Of a DNA stretch of 64,000 bases, positions 8,873 to 17,714 are shown piece by piece (position 1 is the stretch's first letter; the number at the start of each line of letters is the position of its first letter). The position numbers and the translations under genes were made by a program. The notes below the pieces were generated by a model. That model saw nothing but the letters and a program-made list of their open reading frames with translations, was not told the DNA's origin and ran no database searches. Source of the stretch: Rhodomicrobium sp. Az07 (GTDB lineage Bacteria > Pseudomonadota > Alphaproteobacteria > Rhizobiales > Rhodomicrobiaceae); the NCBI RefSeq assembly GCF_018619475.1, contig NZ_JAHFZG010000011.1, positions 1 through 64,000 on the forward strand, in the 5' to 3' direction.

Positions 8873-9121
8873 AGCAAATCCGCATGCGGGTTGATCCCGG
8901 TTTTCCTTAACAATCTAAGGGAGAAAGCGATGTTGAAAACATCGCTTTTGCGCCAGGGCGTCATAATAGCCCGGGCTACGGAAGCCTATCGAGGAGGAAG
9001 CGAGGTTGTGCTGAAGAGGCTGCCGGCCTCTCAAGCACCTGCCCATATCGCCGTGCGTCCGGTGTCGGGCGTCGCCGCGAAGGCAAATTGCAACGCTCGC
9101 GGCCGCGATATCAGGCAGGGA

Positions 9122-10084
9122 TCAAGCGTCGGCGGCGGCTTGAGCGTTCAGAAAACTATTTTTCTTCGCGGGACGTCCGCCAAGTTCCAGCCCCTCGTCC
9201 CAGTAAGGCGCCGGCCCATAGATGGACGCGAGGAAATCCACGAACACGCGAAGGCGCGTCGGGATGTACTGTTTGTCGGGGTAAACGGCATAAACGGCGA
9301 CGCCTGGCGCTTCGCGGTACTGGGGAAGGACATGAATGAGCTTCTTCGAAAGCAGCTCGTCGCGGATCTGCCACGTCGCCCTGAGAGCGATGCCGCAATT
9401 CGTCACGAGCGCCTGATGAACGATCTCGCTCGAATTCGTCTTGATTTCGCCGGAAAGCTTGAGCGAAACATCTCCCTCCGGCCCCTGCACGCGCCATGTT
9501 ACGTTGTTTTCGACCAGGATCTTGTGCTTCGTCAGATCGGCGAGCGTCTTCGGGGTGCCATGCTCCCTCAGATACTCGGGCGTCGCCACGAACAGCCTGC
9601 GGCAAGGCGCCAGCTTTTTCGCCACGAGGCTCGAGTCGTCCAGTTCGGAAATGCGGATGGCCACGTCGATGCCTTCGCGGACGATGTCGAGGAAATGATC
9701 GGTGGCGATGATCTCGATGCTGAGGTCGGGATACTGCTTCAGGAACTGGCCAAGATATGGTGCGATATGCAGCCTGCTGAACCCGGTCGGCGCGGTAATC
9801 TTGAGCGAGCCGCCCGCGCGCTGATGCCCGGAAGACACGAACTCTTCGGCTTCCTGCACCGTCGCAAGGATTTGAACGACGCGCTCATAGAAACCGCGTC
9901 CTGTTTCGGTCAATTGTAGCTGGCGTGTGGTACGATGAAAAAGTCTCGTTCCAAGGCGCGTTTCGAGATGGCTGATGCGCTTGCTGACGACAGCGGGAGA
10001 AAGGTCGAGTTCTCGGCCGGCGGCTGACATGCTTCCGGCGGTCACGACTCGAGCAAAAATCTCGAGGTCTGCAATCGAAGTCAC
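9122..10084 (-). CDS. LysR-family transcriptional regulator
   Basis: 320 residues. The N-terminal winged helix-turn-helix is clear (SMSAAGRELDLSPAVVSKRISHLETRLGTRLFHR, residues 18-50, read in two pieces), with the usual TRQLQLTETG continuation. The effector domain spans residues 90-300 (LKITAPTGFSRLHIAPYL). It belongs to the CrgA-like group by its VARISELDDSSLVAKKL-type region (IRISELDDSSLVAKKLAPC). It is divergent from glcD, sharing a 212-bp promoter region, so regulation of glcDEF and possibly the TRAP genes is a reasonable inference. Confidence 0.92.
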   Translation of the reverse strand: MTSIADLEIFARVVTAGSMSAAGRELDLSPAVVSKRISHLETRLGTRLFHRTTRQLQLTETGRGFYERVVQILATVQEAEEFVSSGHQRAGGSLKITAPTGFSRLHIAPYLGQFLKQYPDLSIEIIATDHFLDIVREGIDVAIRISELDDSSLVAKKLAPCRRLFVATPEYLREHGTPKTLADLTKHKILVENNVTWRVQGPEGDVSLKLSGEIKTNSSEIVHQALVTNCGIALRATWQIRDELLSKKLIHVLPQYREAPGVAVYAVYPDKQYIPTRLRVFVDFLASIYGPAPYWDEGLELGGRPAKKNSFLNAQAAADA

Positions 10085-10104
10085 AAAACCCCTCCTCTGT
10101 CACT

Positions 10105-10114
10105 TTGTATACAA
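10105..10114. promoter_or_regulatory. Perfect palindrome TTGTATACAA between LysR and glcD
   Basis: A perfect 10-bp palindrome 21 bp upstream of the LysR start and 183 bp upstream of glcD. LysR sites typically contain T-N11-A; this compact palindrome looks more like a GntR-type operator. The same core is found upstream of the GntR/FCD gene at 45559. Confidence 0.5.
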
Positions 10115-10296
10115 TCTTGTCTATTTGTTACACACATGGGATCGTTATAATTGGCCAGCTTGGGCTCCTGTCAAGTCCTTCAGTGCCGTGCAACAAAAGA
10201 TAATGTTCAATTGCGTAGATAATCCGGCATTGTCGGGGGAGTGTAGTTATTTTCTGCCCGCAGCGATAGGCGGGTTGGTCGTAAAGGGTTTATGTC

Positions 10297-11754
10297 ATGT
10301 CCGTCATCATGCCAAAAGAAGATCTCCGCACCTTGAGCCGAAGGCAAGCGATCATATCGGGGCTGTCCGCGGCCGTGGGAAGCGGAACGCTTGTTAGCGA
10401 CGACGCGGGGCTTCGCGCCTTCGAAACGGACGCGCTTACCGCATACAGAACCTCGCCAATGGCAGTGGTTCTGCCGAGATCGACGAGCGAGGTTGTTTCT
10501 ATCGCAAGGTTTTGCTTCGAGAACTGCGTCAAATTGGTCGCACGCGGAGCGGGTACCTCGCTTTCCGGCGGTGCGATACCGACGGGAGACGCCGTGGTGA
10601 TCGGACTGTCCCGCATGAACCGGGTGCTCGACGTGAATTTCCCCGACCGAACGGCAACCGTTGAAGCGGGTATAACGAACCTTGCCATATCGAATGCCGT
10701 GGCTCATGCGCGGTTCTTTTACGCGCCGGACCCGTCGAGCCAGCTTGCATGCACGATCGGCGGCAACATCGCGATGAATTCCGGCGGTGCGCACTGTCTG
10801 AAGTATGGCGTCACGACCAACAATATCCTCAAGCTGAAGATGGTCCTGATCGACGGCGAGGTGGTGGAACTGGGCGGCGATTTCCTCGACGGCCAGGGCT
10901 ACGATTTTCTCGGTCTCGCGACCGGCTCCGAAGGGCAGTTCGGCATCGTGACCGAGGCGACCGTCCGCATCCTTCCACAGGCGGAAGGCGCGCGCCCCAT
11001 GTTGATCGGCTTCGATTCCGCTGAGTCCGCGGGCGCTTGCGTTGCGGCCATCATCGCCGACGGCCTTATTCCGGTGGCGCTTGAATTCATGGACAAGCCG
11101 GCCATTCGCATCTGCGAAGAATTCGCGAAAGCGGGTTACCCTCTCGACGTCGAGGCCATGCTGATCGTGGAAGTGGAAGGCTCGCCCGCCGAGATCGAGG
11201 ACCAGATCGGGCGCGTCGGGGAGATCGCAAGCCGCTTCAACCCGAAGACACTGCGCGTCAGCCAAGGCGAAGCCCAATCGGCGGCCATCTGGAAAGGGCG
11301 CAAGGCAGCCTTCGGAGCGGTCGGACGCGTCGCGGATTATTTGTGCATGGATGGCGTCATCCCGCTTGGAAAGCTCGCCGAGGTGCTGAAACAGGTGGAG
11401 TGCATCGGCACCGGGCATGGCCTCCGGGTCGCGAACATCTTCCATGCCGGCGACGGAAATCTCCATCCGATGATCATGTACAACGCGAACGACGAACATG
11501 AAAAAGTGATCGCGGAGCAATGCGGGGCCGAAATCCTGAAACTCTGCGTCGACGCGGGCGGCTGTCTCACCGGCGAGCATGGAGTCGGTATCGAAAAGCG
11601 GGAGTTGATGCGCTATCAGTATTCCGAAGCCGATCTTCTCCAGCAGATGCGCGTCAAGGCGGCCTTCGATCCTCAATGGCTCCTGAATTACGGCAAGGTC
11701 TTCCCTCTCGATCTTCAGGAGCGTTTCGCCGCCGAGGCCCGCTCACATGCCTGA
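10297..11754 (+). CDS. glcD: Glycolate oxidase FAD subunit GlcD
   Basis: 485 residues. GlcD is the FAD-binding catalytic subunit that oxidises glycolate (or D-lactate) to the 2-oxo acid, passing electrons to GlcF. The PCMH-type FAD motif is RGAGTSLSGGAIPTGDAVV near residues 80-98, with CTIGGNIAMNSGGAHCLKYG further on. The C-terminal cap has HAGDGNLHPM and GEHGVGIEKREL, both diagnostic. First gene of the rightward glcDEF operon, overlapping glcE by 8 bp. Substrate is assigned by subunit organisation; a D-lactate or other 2-hydroxy-acid role is possible. Confidence 0.92.
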   Translation: MSVIMPKEDLRTLSRRQAIISGLSAAVGSGTLVSDDAGLRAFETDALTAYRTSPMAVVLPRSTSEVVSIARFCFENCVKLVARGAGTSLSGGAIPTGDAVVIGLSRMNRVLDVNFPDRTATVEAGITNLAISNAVAHARFFYAPDPSSQLACTIGGNIAMNSGGAHCLKYGVTTNNILKLKMVLIDGEVVELGGDFLDGQGYDFLGLATGSEGQFGIVTEATVRILPQAEGARPMLIGFDSAESAGACVAAIIADGLIPVALEFMDKPAIRICEEFAKAGYPLDVEAMLIVEVEGSPAEIEDQIGRVGEIASRFNPKTLRVSQGEAQSAAIWKGRKAAFGAVGRVADYLCMDGVIPLGKLAEVLKQVECIGTGHGLRVANIFHAGDGNLHPMIMYNANDEHEKVIAEQCGAEILKLCVDAGGCLTGEHGVGIEKRELMRYQYSEADLLQQMRVKAAFDPQWLLNYGKVFPLDLQERFAAEARSHA

Positions 11755-12970
11755 CGTCACCATGCCGACTACCGAGGCGGAACTCACCGATTTCATCAAA
11801 GCCGCGCGAGCGTCGGCGATGCCGGTCGAGGTGTGCGGCTTTCGCTCCAAGCGCGAGGCGGGCCGCCCGGCGAATTGTGCCGCCGTGGTTTCGACCGCGA
11901 AGCTCGGCGGCATCACCTTCTACGAGCCGTCGGAACTTGTCGTTCGCGCTCGGGCCGGTACGCCGCTTCACGAACTCGAAGCCACGCTCGCCCGGAAAAA
12001 TCAGGAACTTGCCTTCGAACCGGCCGACCTTTCCCGCATCTACGGCCCGGATTTCATGGCGGCGAGCCTGGGCGCGGTCGCGGCCATGAACATTTCCGGA
12101 CCTCGCCGCATTCTCAGAGGCGCGGCGCGCGATTATCTGCTCGGCCTGCGCGCCATCAATGGAGAGGGCGAGACCATCAACACAGGCGGGCGTGTCATGA
12201 AGAACGTGACCGGAGTAGACCTCACGCGGGGCCTGTGCTGCTCGTGGGGGACGCTCGCGGTGATCACCGAACTGACCTTCAAGGTGCTGCCGAAAGCGCC
12301 GGAAGCGCGCACGGTGTTTTTTGTCGGGCTCGCCGACGAGGCCGCCGTCGGCGTGATGAGCGCCGCCATGGGCACGCCCTACGAGCTTTCCGGCACGATC
12401 CATCTTCACGGTTCGCTGGTCGCGCGGCTCGCCGATCCCGAAATTGCGCCCGCAAAGACCGCTCTCACCGCGCTCAGGCTTGAGGGGAGCCCGCAGAGCC
12501 TCGCGCACCGCGTGGAAAGGCTGCGGCGTCTCCTGTCGCCTTTCGGCGAGTCCTACGAACTCGATCACGAGCGGTCGCGTTACTTGTGGGCGGATGTTCG
12601 CTCCCTGGCCTTTCTCTCGGCGCAGTTCGACCGGCCGCTCTGGCGGATTTCGGTCGCGCCGTCCAAGGCCGCGCCCGTCGTGCGGGCGCTGTCCGCCTTC
12701 CTGGACCTCCGCGCCGCCTATGAATGGTCGGGCGGCCTCCTCTGGCTCGAACTGCCGCCCTCCGCCGACGCGAGCGTGACCGACGTGCGCCGCGTGCTCG
12801 CCGAATACAACGCGGATTCGATGCTCATGCGCGCGCCCCGTTCGGTGCGCTCGGGCATCGAGGTTTTCCACCCCCAGCCGGTCGCGAAGATGAACCTTGT
12901 GCGCGCGCTGAAGAAGTCGTTCGATCCGGCGGGGATTCTGAACCCCGGTCGGATGTACGCCGGAGTCTGA
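11747..12970 (+). CDS. glcE: Glycolate oxidase subunit GlcE
   Basis: 407 residues. GlcE is the second FAD-binding subunit of the three-subunit glycolate oxidase. It carries a PCMH-type FAD fold without the complete GlcD cap: VEVCGFRSKREAGRPANC, ELVVRARAGTPLHELEATLA, GAVAAMNISGPRRILRGAARDYLLG and GGRVMKNVTGVDLTRG. The start overlaps the end of glcD and the stop is 4 bp before glcF, so the three are translated together. Confidence 0.92.
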   Translation: MPDVTMPTTEAELTDFIKAARASAMPVEVCGFRSKREAGRPANCAAVVSTAKLGGITFYEPSELVVRARAGTPLHELEATLARKNQELAFEPADLSRIYGPDFMAASLGAVAAMNISGPRRILRGAARDYLLGLRAINGEGETINTGGRVMKNVTGVDLTRGLCCSWGTLAVITELTFKVLPKAPEARTVFFVGLADEAAVGVMSAAMGTPYELSGTIHLHGSLVARLADPEIAPAKTALTALRLEGSPQSLAHRVERLRRLLSPFGESYELDHERSRYLWADVRSLAFLSAQFDRPLWRISVAPSKAAPVVRALSAFLDLRAAYEWSGGLLWLELPPSADASVTDVRRVLAEYNADSMLMRAPRSVRSGIEVFHPQPVAKMNLVRALKKSFDPAGILNPGRMYAGV

Positions 12971-12974
12971 GCGC

Positions 12975-14333
12975 ATGGAAACGAACTTCACGCTTGCGCA
13001 GCTTCGCGACCCCCGCATGAAGGAGGCCGACGCCATCCTGCGCAAATGCGTCCATTGCGGGTTCTGCATCGCGACATGCCCGACATACCTCATGCTTGGC
13101 GACGAACGCGACAGCCCTCGCGGGCGCATCTATCTCATCAAGACCATGCTCGAAGGCAAGGCCACCCCGAAACAGATACGCCCGCATATCGATCGCTGCC
13201 TGTCCTGCTATTCCTGCATGACGACATGCCCGAGCGGCGTGGACTATCGGCACCTGTCCGACTACGCGCGCCAGATCATCGAGACATCCTCCACCCGAGC
13301 GCCGGGAGACGAGGCGATCCGCAAGCTGATCCGCGCGGTGCTGCCTTATCCGAAGCGGTTCCGCGCCGCGCTCGGCGGCGTTTTCCTCGCGCTTCCCTTC
13401 CGGCGGCTCCTGATGCGCTCGCGCTTCAAGACCCTCGGGGCGATGCTCAACCTCGCCCCACGCGGCCGCGTCAAGAGCGGCGTCTATACACGCGCCGAGA
13501 CAGTGAAGACGCAGAAGCCGCGCCGTGGCCGCGTCCTCATGTTGAGGGGCTGCGTGCAGCGCGTGCTGAAACCGAACATCAACGACTCGACCGTGAGGTT
13601 CATCAATCACATCGGTTACGACGTGGTGCTTTCCGAGGGCGAGGGCTGTTGCGGCTCGCTCACGCTGCATATGGGCAAGGAAGCCGAGGCGAAGGCGCTG
13701 GCCAAGGCCAACATCGACCTGTGGCACGATGCCCGCAAGAACGGACCGATCGACGCGATCGTCATCAACGCGTCCGGCTGCGGCTCGACCGTGAAAGACT
13801 ACGCGCATCTGTTCGCCGACGATCCGGCCTACGCCGACAAGGCGCGCTATGTTTCGAGCCTCGCGAAGGATGTCTCCGAGTTCGCGGCCTCGCAGAAGAT
13901 CGACGCGCCCGTCGGCTGGAGCGATATCCGTGTCGCTTATCAGTCATCCTGCTCGCTGCACCATGGTCAGCGCGTGATCGAGGAGCCGCGCCAACTCTTG
14001 CGAAATGCGGGCTTCACCGTTGTCGAAATCCCGGAGGGGCACATCTGTTGCGGCTCGGCGGGCACCTACAACATGCTTCAGCCGGACCTTGCCAAGGAAC
14101 TCAGGGAGCGCAAGCTTCAAGCCATCGCGAGCGTGAAGCCCGATGTCGTCGTGAGCGGCAATGTCGGCTGCATCAGCCAGCTTTCGGGACCGTTCCCCAT
14201 CGTGCATACCGTAGAACTGCTGGACTGGGCCTATGGCGGGCCGTGCCCCGAGCCGCTGAAGCATCTCGAAAGCCGCGTCCGACCGCTGCCGCGCGAAGGG
14301 GAAAGCATCGAAGCGGAAGGCGAGCTTGCGTAG
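12975..14333 (+). CDS. glcF: Glycolate oxidase iron-sulfur subunit GlcF
   Basis: 452 residues. Two 4Fe-4S ferredoxin motifs are visible, CVHCGFCIATCPTY (residues 24-37) and CLSCYSCMTTCPSG (76-89). Two CCG-type cysteine domains follow (GCCGSLTLHMGKEAE and CCGSAGTYNML), typical of GlcF and heterodisulfide-reductase-like electron carriers. It should accept electrons from GlcD/E and pass them to the membrane quinone pool. Last gene of glcDEF; malate synthase and glcG are not next to it. Confidence 0.93.
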   Translation: METNFTLAQLRDPRMKEADAILRKCVHCGFCIATCPTYLMLGDERDSPRGRIYLIKTMLEGKATPKQIRPHIDRCLSCYSCMTTCPSGVDYRHLSDYARQIIETSSTRAPGDEAIRKLIRAVLPYPKRFRAALGGVFLALPFRRLLMRSRFKTLGAMLNLAPRGRVKSGVYTRAETVKTQKPRRGRVLMLRGCVQRVLKPNINDSTVRFINHIGYDVVLSEGEGCCGSLTLHMGKEAEAKALAKANIDLWHDARKNGPIDAIVINASGCGSTVKDYAHLFADDPAYADKARYVSSLAKDVSEFAASQKIDAPVGWSDIRVAYQSSCSLHHGQRVIEEPRQLLRNAGFTVVEIPEGHICCGSAGTYNMLQPDLAKELRERKLQAIASVKPDVVVSGNVGCISQLSGPFPIVHTVELLDWAYGGPCPEPLKHLESRVRPLPREGESIEAEGELA

Positions 14334-14482
14334 GGCGAACTCAAAAGGAAGCTTGGCCGTCTCGGCGTATCGCCTGCCATAAAACGCAAAACTCGCTTCG
14401 AGAGCGGGATCTCATCGCAAAACAGGCGCCTCTTCATTAAGGTCGCTTCAGGTTTTTGTTCAACCGCTTCGGATGATCAGGC

Positions 14483-15853
14483 ATGCACGTCAAGGCGGGG
14501 CGCACCCGATGGACTGTCATTCTCGCGGGCGCCTCGGCGGTCGCGCTGCCATGCTTTCTGGCGGTCCCTGTTTCGGCTGTCCCGAGCGGCGCCTTCGAGG
14601 CGATAAAGGCGCCAACTTCGATGGTGGTGGACGTGCGCCGCAGACAGCGCATCTACAGGCACAGGCGTTCCCGACATCCGGCGAAAAAGCAGGAGCCGCA
14701 AGGAAAAACGCGGGGCGCCGGTGGCACCACTCCGCCCGTGCCGTCCGTCGCCGCGCCACGCGAGCGGCTGCCGCTTCCTGCGTTTCCGCTCGCCCCGTCC
14801 GAGGCGACTTCGAGCGCGGCCTCGGAGCCGCTGAAGCCTCCAAAGCCCCCGGCACTGCCCGAGGCCACGGCAGCGGTTACGCCGAAGAGCGCCGTGCCGG
14901 TCGTGCAGGTGCCGCCCGCGCCGTCGCTCGCGATCTCCACGCCCGAAGCGCCATCGAAACCCGCCGAAATCCATGGCCCGCCACCCCCGCCGGTCGTCTG
15001 GACGCAAGCCGAAATCGAAGCCGCGCGGCGCGATTGCGACTGGCGTCTTCCCACGCTGGGCGTCGTCCATGACCGGCTCGACCCGCTGCGCGAGGGCGCT
15101 TGCGGCACGCCGGCTCCCATTCGGCTGAAGGCGCTCGAAGACAAGATCGGCCCGGCTGCCGTCTTCGCACCCGCGCCGACGATCACCTGCAAGCTCGGCG
15201 AAGCGATGCGGCGCTGGTTTGCCGAGGTGGTGCAGCCGAAGGCGAAGGAGCATCTGAACGCAACGGTAGTGCGCGTCGGCGCGATGTCCGGCTATGATTG
15301 CCGCTCGCGCAATGGCGGCTTCTCGCAGCGGATCAGCCAGCACGCCTATGCGAACGCGCTCGACATCGGCTCATTCGTCACCGCGCGCGGCGAGAAGATC
15401 GTGCTGAAGGAGCATTGGGATTCGGGCGACGAGCGCGCAACGTTCCTGCGCGAAATCCACGCGGGCGCATGCCGCATCTTCGGCACCACGCTCGGGCCGG
15501 AGGCGAACGAGGCGCACGGCAACCACTTCCATCTGGACATGACGGAGCGACGCACGCCGCTTTGCGATTTCACCGGCGAGCAGGCGCGCGCGAGGGAGGC
15601 GCAGCGCAAGGCGGCGGCGCTGGCCGCGAAGCAGGCGGCAACGCCTGTTCCCGTCAGCGTGTCGCCGTCGAAAGAACCGCCGGTCGTATACGGGCCGCCG
15701 CTCCCACCGGTTCCGCCAGCCGCGGGCGAGGCGGTAACCCCGAAAACCATTACAGAAAAGACGGGCGAAAAGCCGCGCGCGCGAAAGGCGGTCGAAATCC
15801 GGCGCAAACCGATCAGGCGTCGTGCGAGGTTGCCTTTCGGCCTCCGCTTTTAG
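14483..15853 (+). CDS. Extensin-like secreted protein with proline-rich linker
   Basis: 456 residues. A signal-like segment (VILAGASAVALPCFLAVPVSA) is followed by about 150 residues rich in Pro, Ala, Ser and Lys. The extensin-like C-terminal domain spans roughly residues 180-370: CDWRLPTLGVVHDRLDP, RVGAMSGYDCRSRNG, RISQHAYANALDIGSF and NEAHGNHFHLDM. The invariant His and Asp residues in QHAYANALDI and HFHLD recall metal-dependent peptidoglycan peptidases, but the function of bacterial members is not established. A low-complexity tail ends in a basic RRKPIRRRARL stretch. Confidence 0.85.
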   Translation: MHVKAGRTRWTVILAGASAVALPCFLAVPVSAVPSGAFEAIKAPTSMVVDVRRRQRIYRHRRSRHPAKKQEPQGKTRGAGGTTPPVPSVAAPRERLPLPAFPLAPSEATSSAASEPLKPPKPPALPEATAAVTPKSAVPVVQVPPAPSLAISTPEAPSKPAEIHGPPPPPVVWTQAEIEAARRDCDWRLPTLGVVHDRLDPLREGACGTPAPIRLKALEDKIGPAAVFAPAPTITCKLGEAMRRWFAEVVQPKAKEHLNATVVRVGAMSGYDCRSRNGGFSQRISQHAYANALDIGSFVTARGEKIVLKEHWDSGDERATFLREIHAGACRIFGTTLGPEANEAHGNHFHLDMTERRTPLCDFTGEQARAREAQRKAAALAAKQAATPVPVSVSPSKEPPVVYGPPLPPVPPAAGEAVTPKTITEKTGEKPRARKAVEIRRKPIRRRARLPFGLRF

Positions 15854-15905
15854 CGGGAAAAAGCCGCGAAAACGCGAAGTCGCGGCGCAGGCCAGATGGC
15901 GAACC

Positions 15906-16358
15906 TCAGCCGCGCGGCGCGGTCGCCGCGGGCTTCTTCTCGCGGGCGAGCGTTTCAAGCGCCTGCTTGGCGGTCAGCTCGGCGTTTTCCTTCTCGCGCT
16001 GAACCCTGTCGAGCGACTCGTGAGCCTGCCGCGCCTCCTGCTGGGCTGCATCGAGCGCGCTCTGAAGCTCCGCCAGCTTTGCCTGGGCGTCTTTGGCGGC
16101 GTGCTCGGCGGCGTCCCGCGAGGTCTGTTCTTCCGCGAGCTTCGCCGAGACGGCTTTCGCGTCCTTTTCCACGACCTGCCGCGCGCGTTCTTCCGTCGCG
16201 AGCTTGTCCCGCAGGGCTTGCAATTCCTTTTCGGCCTTGTCCCGTGTTTCGATCACGAGCTTCGCCTGTTGGTCGGCCGAGGCGTCAACCTGCTGATATT
16301 GATAGGCAAGGCCCGCCAGCCCGATGGCCAAGGCGGCGATGAGAACGTTTCGGACCAT
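15906..16358 (-). CDS. Membrane-anchored coiled-coil protein of unknown function
   Basis: 150 residues. One N-terminal hydrophobic segment (VLIAALAIGLAGLAYQYQQV, residues 5-24) could be an anchor or uncleaved signal. Residues 30-140 are an Ala, Glu, Lys and Gln-rich coiled coil, for example ELQALRDKLATEERARQVVE. No enzymatic motif is present. It is a single gene between the extensin-like gene and argC. Whether it faces the periplasm is inferred only from the anchor. Confidence 0.6.
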   Translation of the reverse strand: MVRNVLIAALAIGLAGLAYQYQQVDASADQQAKLVIETRDKAEKELQALRDKLATEERARQVVEKDAKAVSAKLAEEQTSRDAAEHAAKDAQAKLAELQSALDAAQQEARQAHESLDRVQREKENAELTAKQALETLAREKKPAATAPRG

Positions 16359-16497
16359 GGTTGTCCTCTGATGCCGAACGATAGTCTGGATTCGTGAGAT
16401 AACGGCTTATACAACACCGCCCGGCACGAGTTTATGTCATTTCGGTACACATAGGATTTTTTACCCTGATGTGTTTTCGATGCACGGTTCCGGCGGA

Positions 16498-17553
16498 TCA
16501 CGGGAACAGCGGTTGCTGGCCGATGCCCGACGTTTCCTCGAAGCCGAACATGATGTTGAAGTTCTGCACCGCCTGTCCGGCCGACCCCTTGACGAGATTG
16601 TCGATGGCGGAGACGACGATGGCCCGGCCGGGAATGCGGTCGGCATAGACGCCCATCATGCAGAAATTCGATCCGCGCACGAACTGCGTGGATGGCAGCG
16701 TGCCCTTGGGCGCGAGCTTGACGAAAGGCTCGCCGGCGTAGCGCTCGGCCAGCGCGGCGGCTAGATCGGCTGCGTTATGACCGCTCGCGAGCCGCACATA
16801 GCAGGTGACGAGTTCGCCCCGGCTCATCGGCACGAGATGCGGCGTGAAATTCACGAACACGTTCGCGCCCGCCGCCTTCGAGATTTCCTGTTCGATTTCC
16901 GGCGCGTGACGGTGGCTCGCGATCGCATAGGGCGAAAGCCCTTCGCCCGCCTCCGAGAACAGGATGTTCTGCTTCAGGGAGCGGCCCGCGCCGGACACGC
17001 CCGATTTCGCGTCGACAATGATGTCGGAGGCATCGATCAGCCTCGCGGCGACGAGCGGCAGCAGCGCGAGCAGCGTTGCGGTCGGATAGCAGCCGGGGCA
17101 CGCAACGAGGCGCGCGGCCCGGATCGCCTCGCGATTGTGCTCGGTCAACCCGTAGGCGGCACCTTCGAGGAGATGCGGCGCGGCGTGCTCGCGGCCGTAC
17201 CATTGTGCGTAGGTGGACGTGTCCTTCAGCCGGAAGTCGGCGGACATGTCGATCACCTTCACGCTTTCAGGCAGTGTGGCGATGATGTCCTGCGCGGTGC
17301 CGTGCGGGAGGCCGCAGAAAACGGCGTCGAGGCTCGACCAGTCGACCTCCTCCGCCTTGACGAGCGGAGGCGCATCCACAAAGCCGAGATGCGGGAAGAC
17401 ATCCGCGAGCGGCTTTCCCGCGTGCGTGTTCGCCGCGAGCGCCGCGATTTCGATGCCCGGATGGCAGGCGGCGAGGCGAATGAGATCCGCGCCCGTGTAG
17501 CCGCTCGCGCCGATCACGCCGATTTTGATTTTCTTGCCCGTGGTATTTGGCAT
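16498..17553 (-). CDS. argC: N-acetyl-gamma-glutamyl-phosphate reductase
   Basis: 351 residues from the ATG at 17553, preceded by GAGG. ArgC reduces N-acetylglutamyl phosphate with NADPH in arginine synthesis. IGVIGASGYTGADLIRL is the nucleotide-binding start and LVACPGCYPTATLLAL carries the catalytic Cys. HRHAPEIEQE holds the catalytic His. Longer open frame to 17610 lacks support. It follows rplM-rpsI as in many Hyphomicrobiales, but a strong terminator separates it from rpsI. Confidence 0.96.
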   Translation of the reverse strand: MPNTTGKKIKIGVIGASGYTGADLIRLAACHPGIEIAALAANTHAGKPLADVFPHLGFVDAPPLVKAEEVDWSSLDAVFCGLPHGTAQDIIATLPESVKVIDMSADFRLKDTSTYAQWYGREHAAPHLLEGAAYGLTEHNREAIRAARLVACPGCYPTATLLALLPLVAARLIDASDIIVDAKSGVSGAGRSLKQNILFSEAGEGLSPYAIASHRHAPEIEQEISKAAGANVFVNFTPHLVPMSRGELVTCYVRLASGHNAADLAAALAERYAGEPFVKLAPKGTLPSTQFVRGSNFCMMGVYADRIPGRAIVVSAIDNLVKGSAGQAVQNFNIMFGFEETSGIGQQPLFP

Positions 17554-17616
17554 ATCAAGCCTCTTTGCGGACTCGCTCACCTCCATCGCCCGATGAGGTG
17601 CTGCTGGCATCGCAAT

Positions 17617-17654
17617 AAAAAACCCGCCTTTCGGTGTAACACCGGAAGGCGGGT
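17617..17654 (-). terminator. Rho-independent terminator after rpsI
   Basis: Read on the minus strand, ACCCGCC pairs with GGCGGGT and the stem continues through the TTCCGGTGT region with a short loop, followed by a run of six T. The loop lies near 17637. It ends the rplM-rpsI transcript 61 bp past the rpsI stop and just before argC, implying an own promoter or read-through for argC. Confidence 0.9.
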
Positions 17655-17714
17655 CGATCGACAGGAAATCGATGAGAGCGCCCGAAGCGCTCCCGCCATT
17701 TTCTGGAATTGCTG

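Larger units (their letters stand above)
8611..9121. other. Regulatory spacer upstream of the TRAP operon
   Basis: Over 500 bases with no clear gene. It holds a short hairpin TAGACTTTTGTCTA (8698-8711), an operator-like ATTGTATGCAAT (8714-8725) and a CtrA-type box (8856-8870). A well-placed ribosome site AAGGGAG precedes an ATG at 8930. That frame starts MLKTSLLRQGVIIARAT but then stays open across the antisense of the LysR gene and matches nothing I know. It may be the 5' end of a disrupted gene. Confidence 0.5.

Noticed and set aside
8930-9919. Continuation of the ATG 8930 frame across the LysR gene
   Set aside because: The LysR gene is clearly real on the opposite strand and the continued frame is its shadow. 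Only the first 190 bases remain of interest.
11654-13129. A 491-codon open frame on the minus strand
   Set aside because: Antisense of glcE; glcE has all family motifs and operon overlaps.
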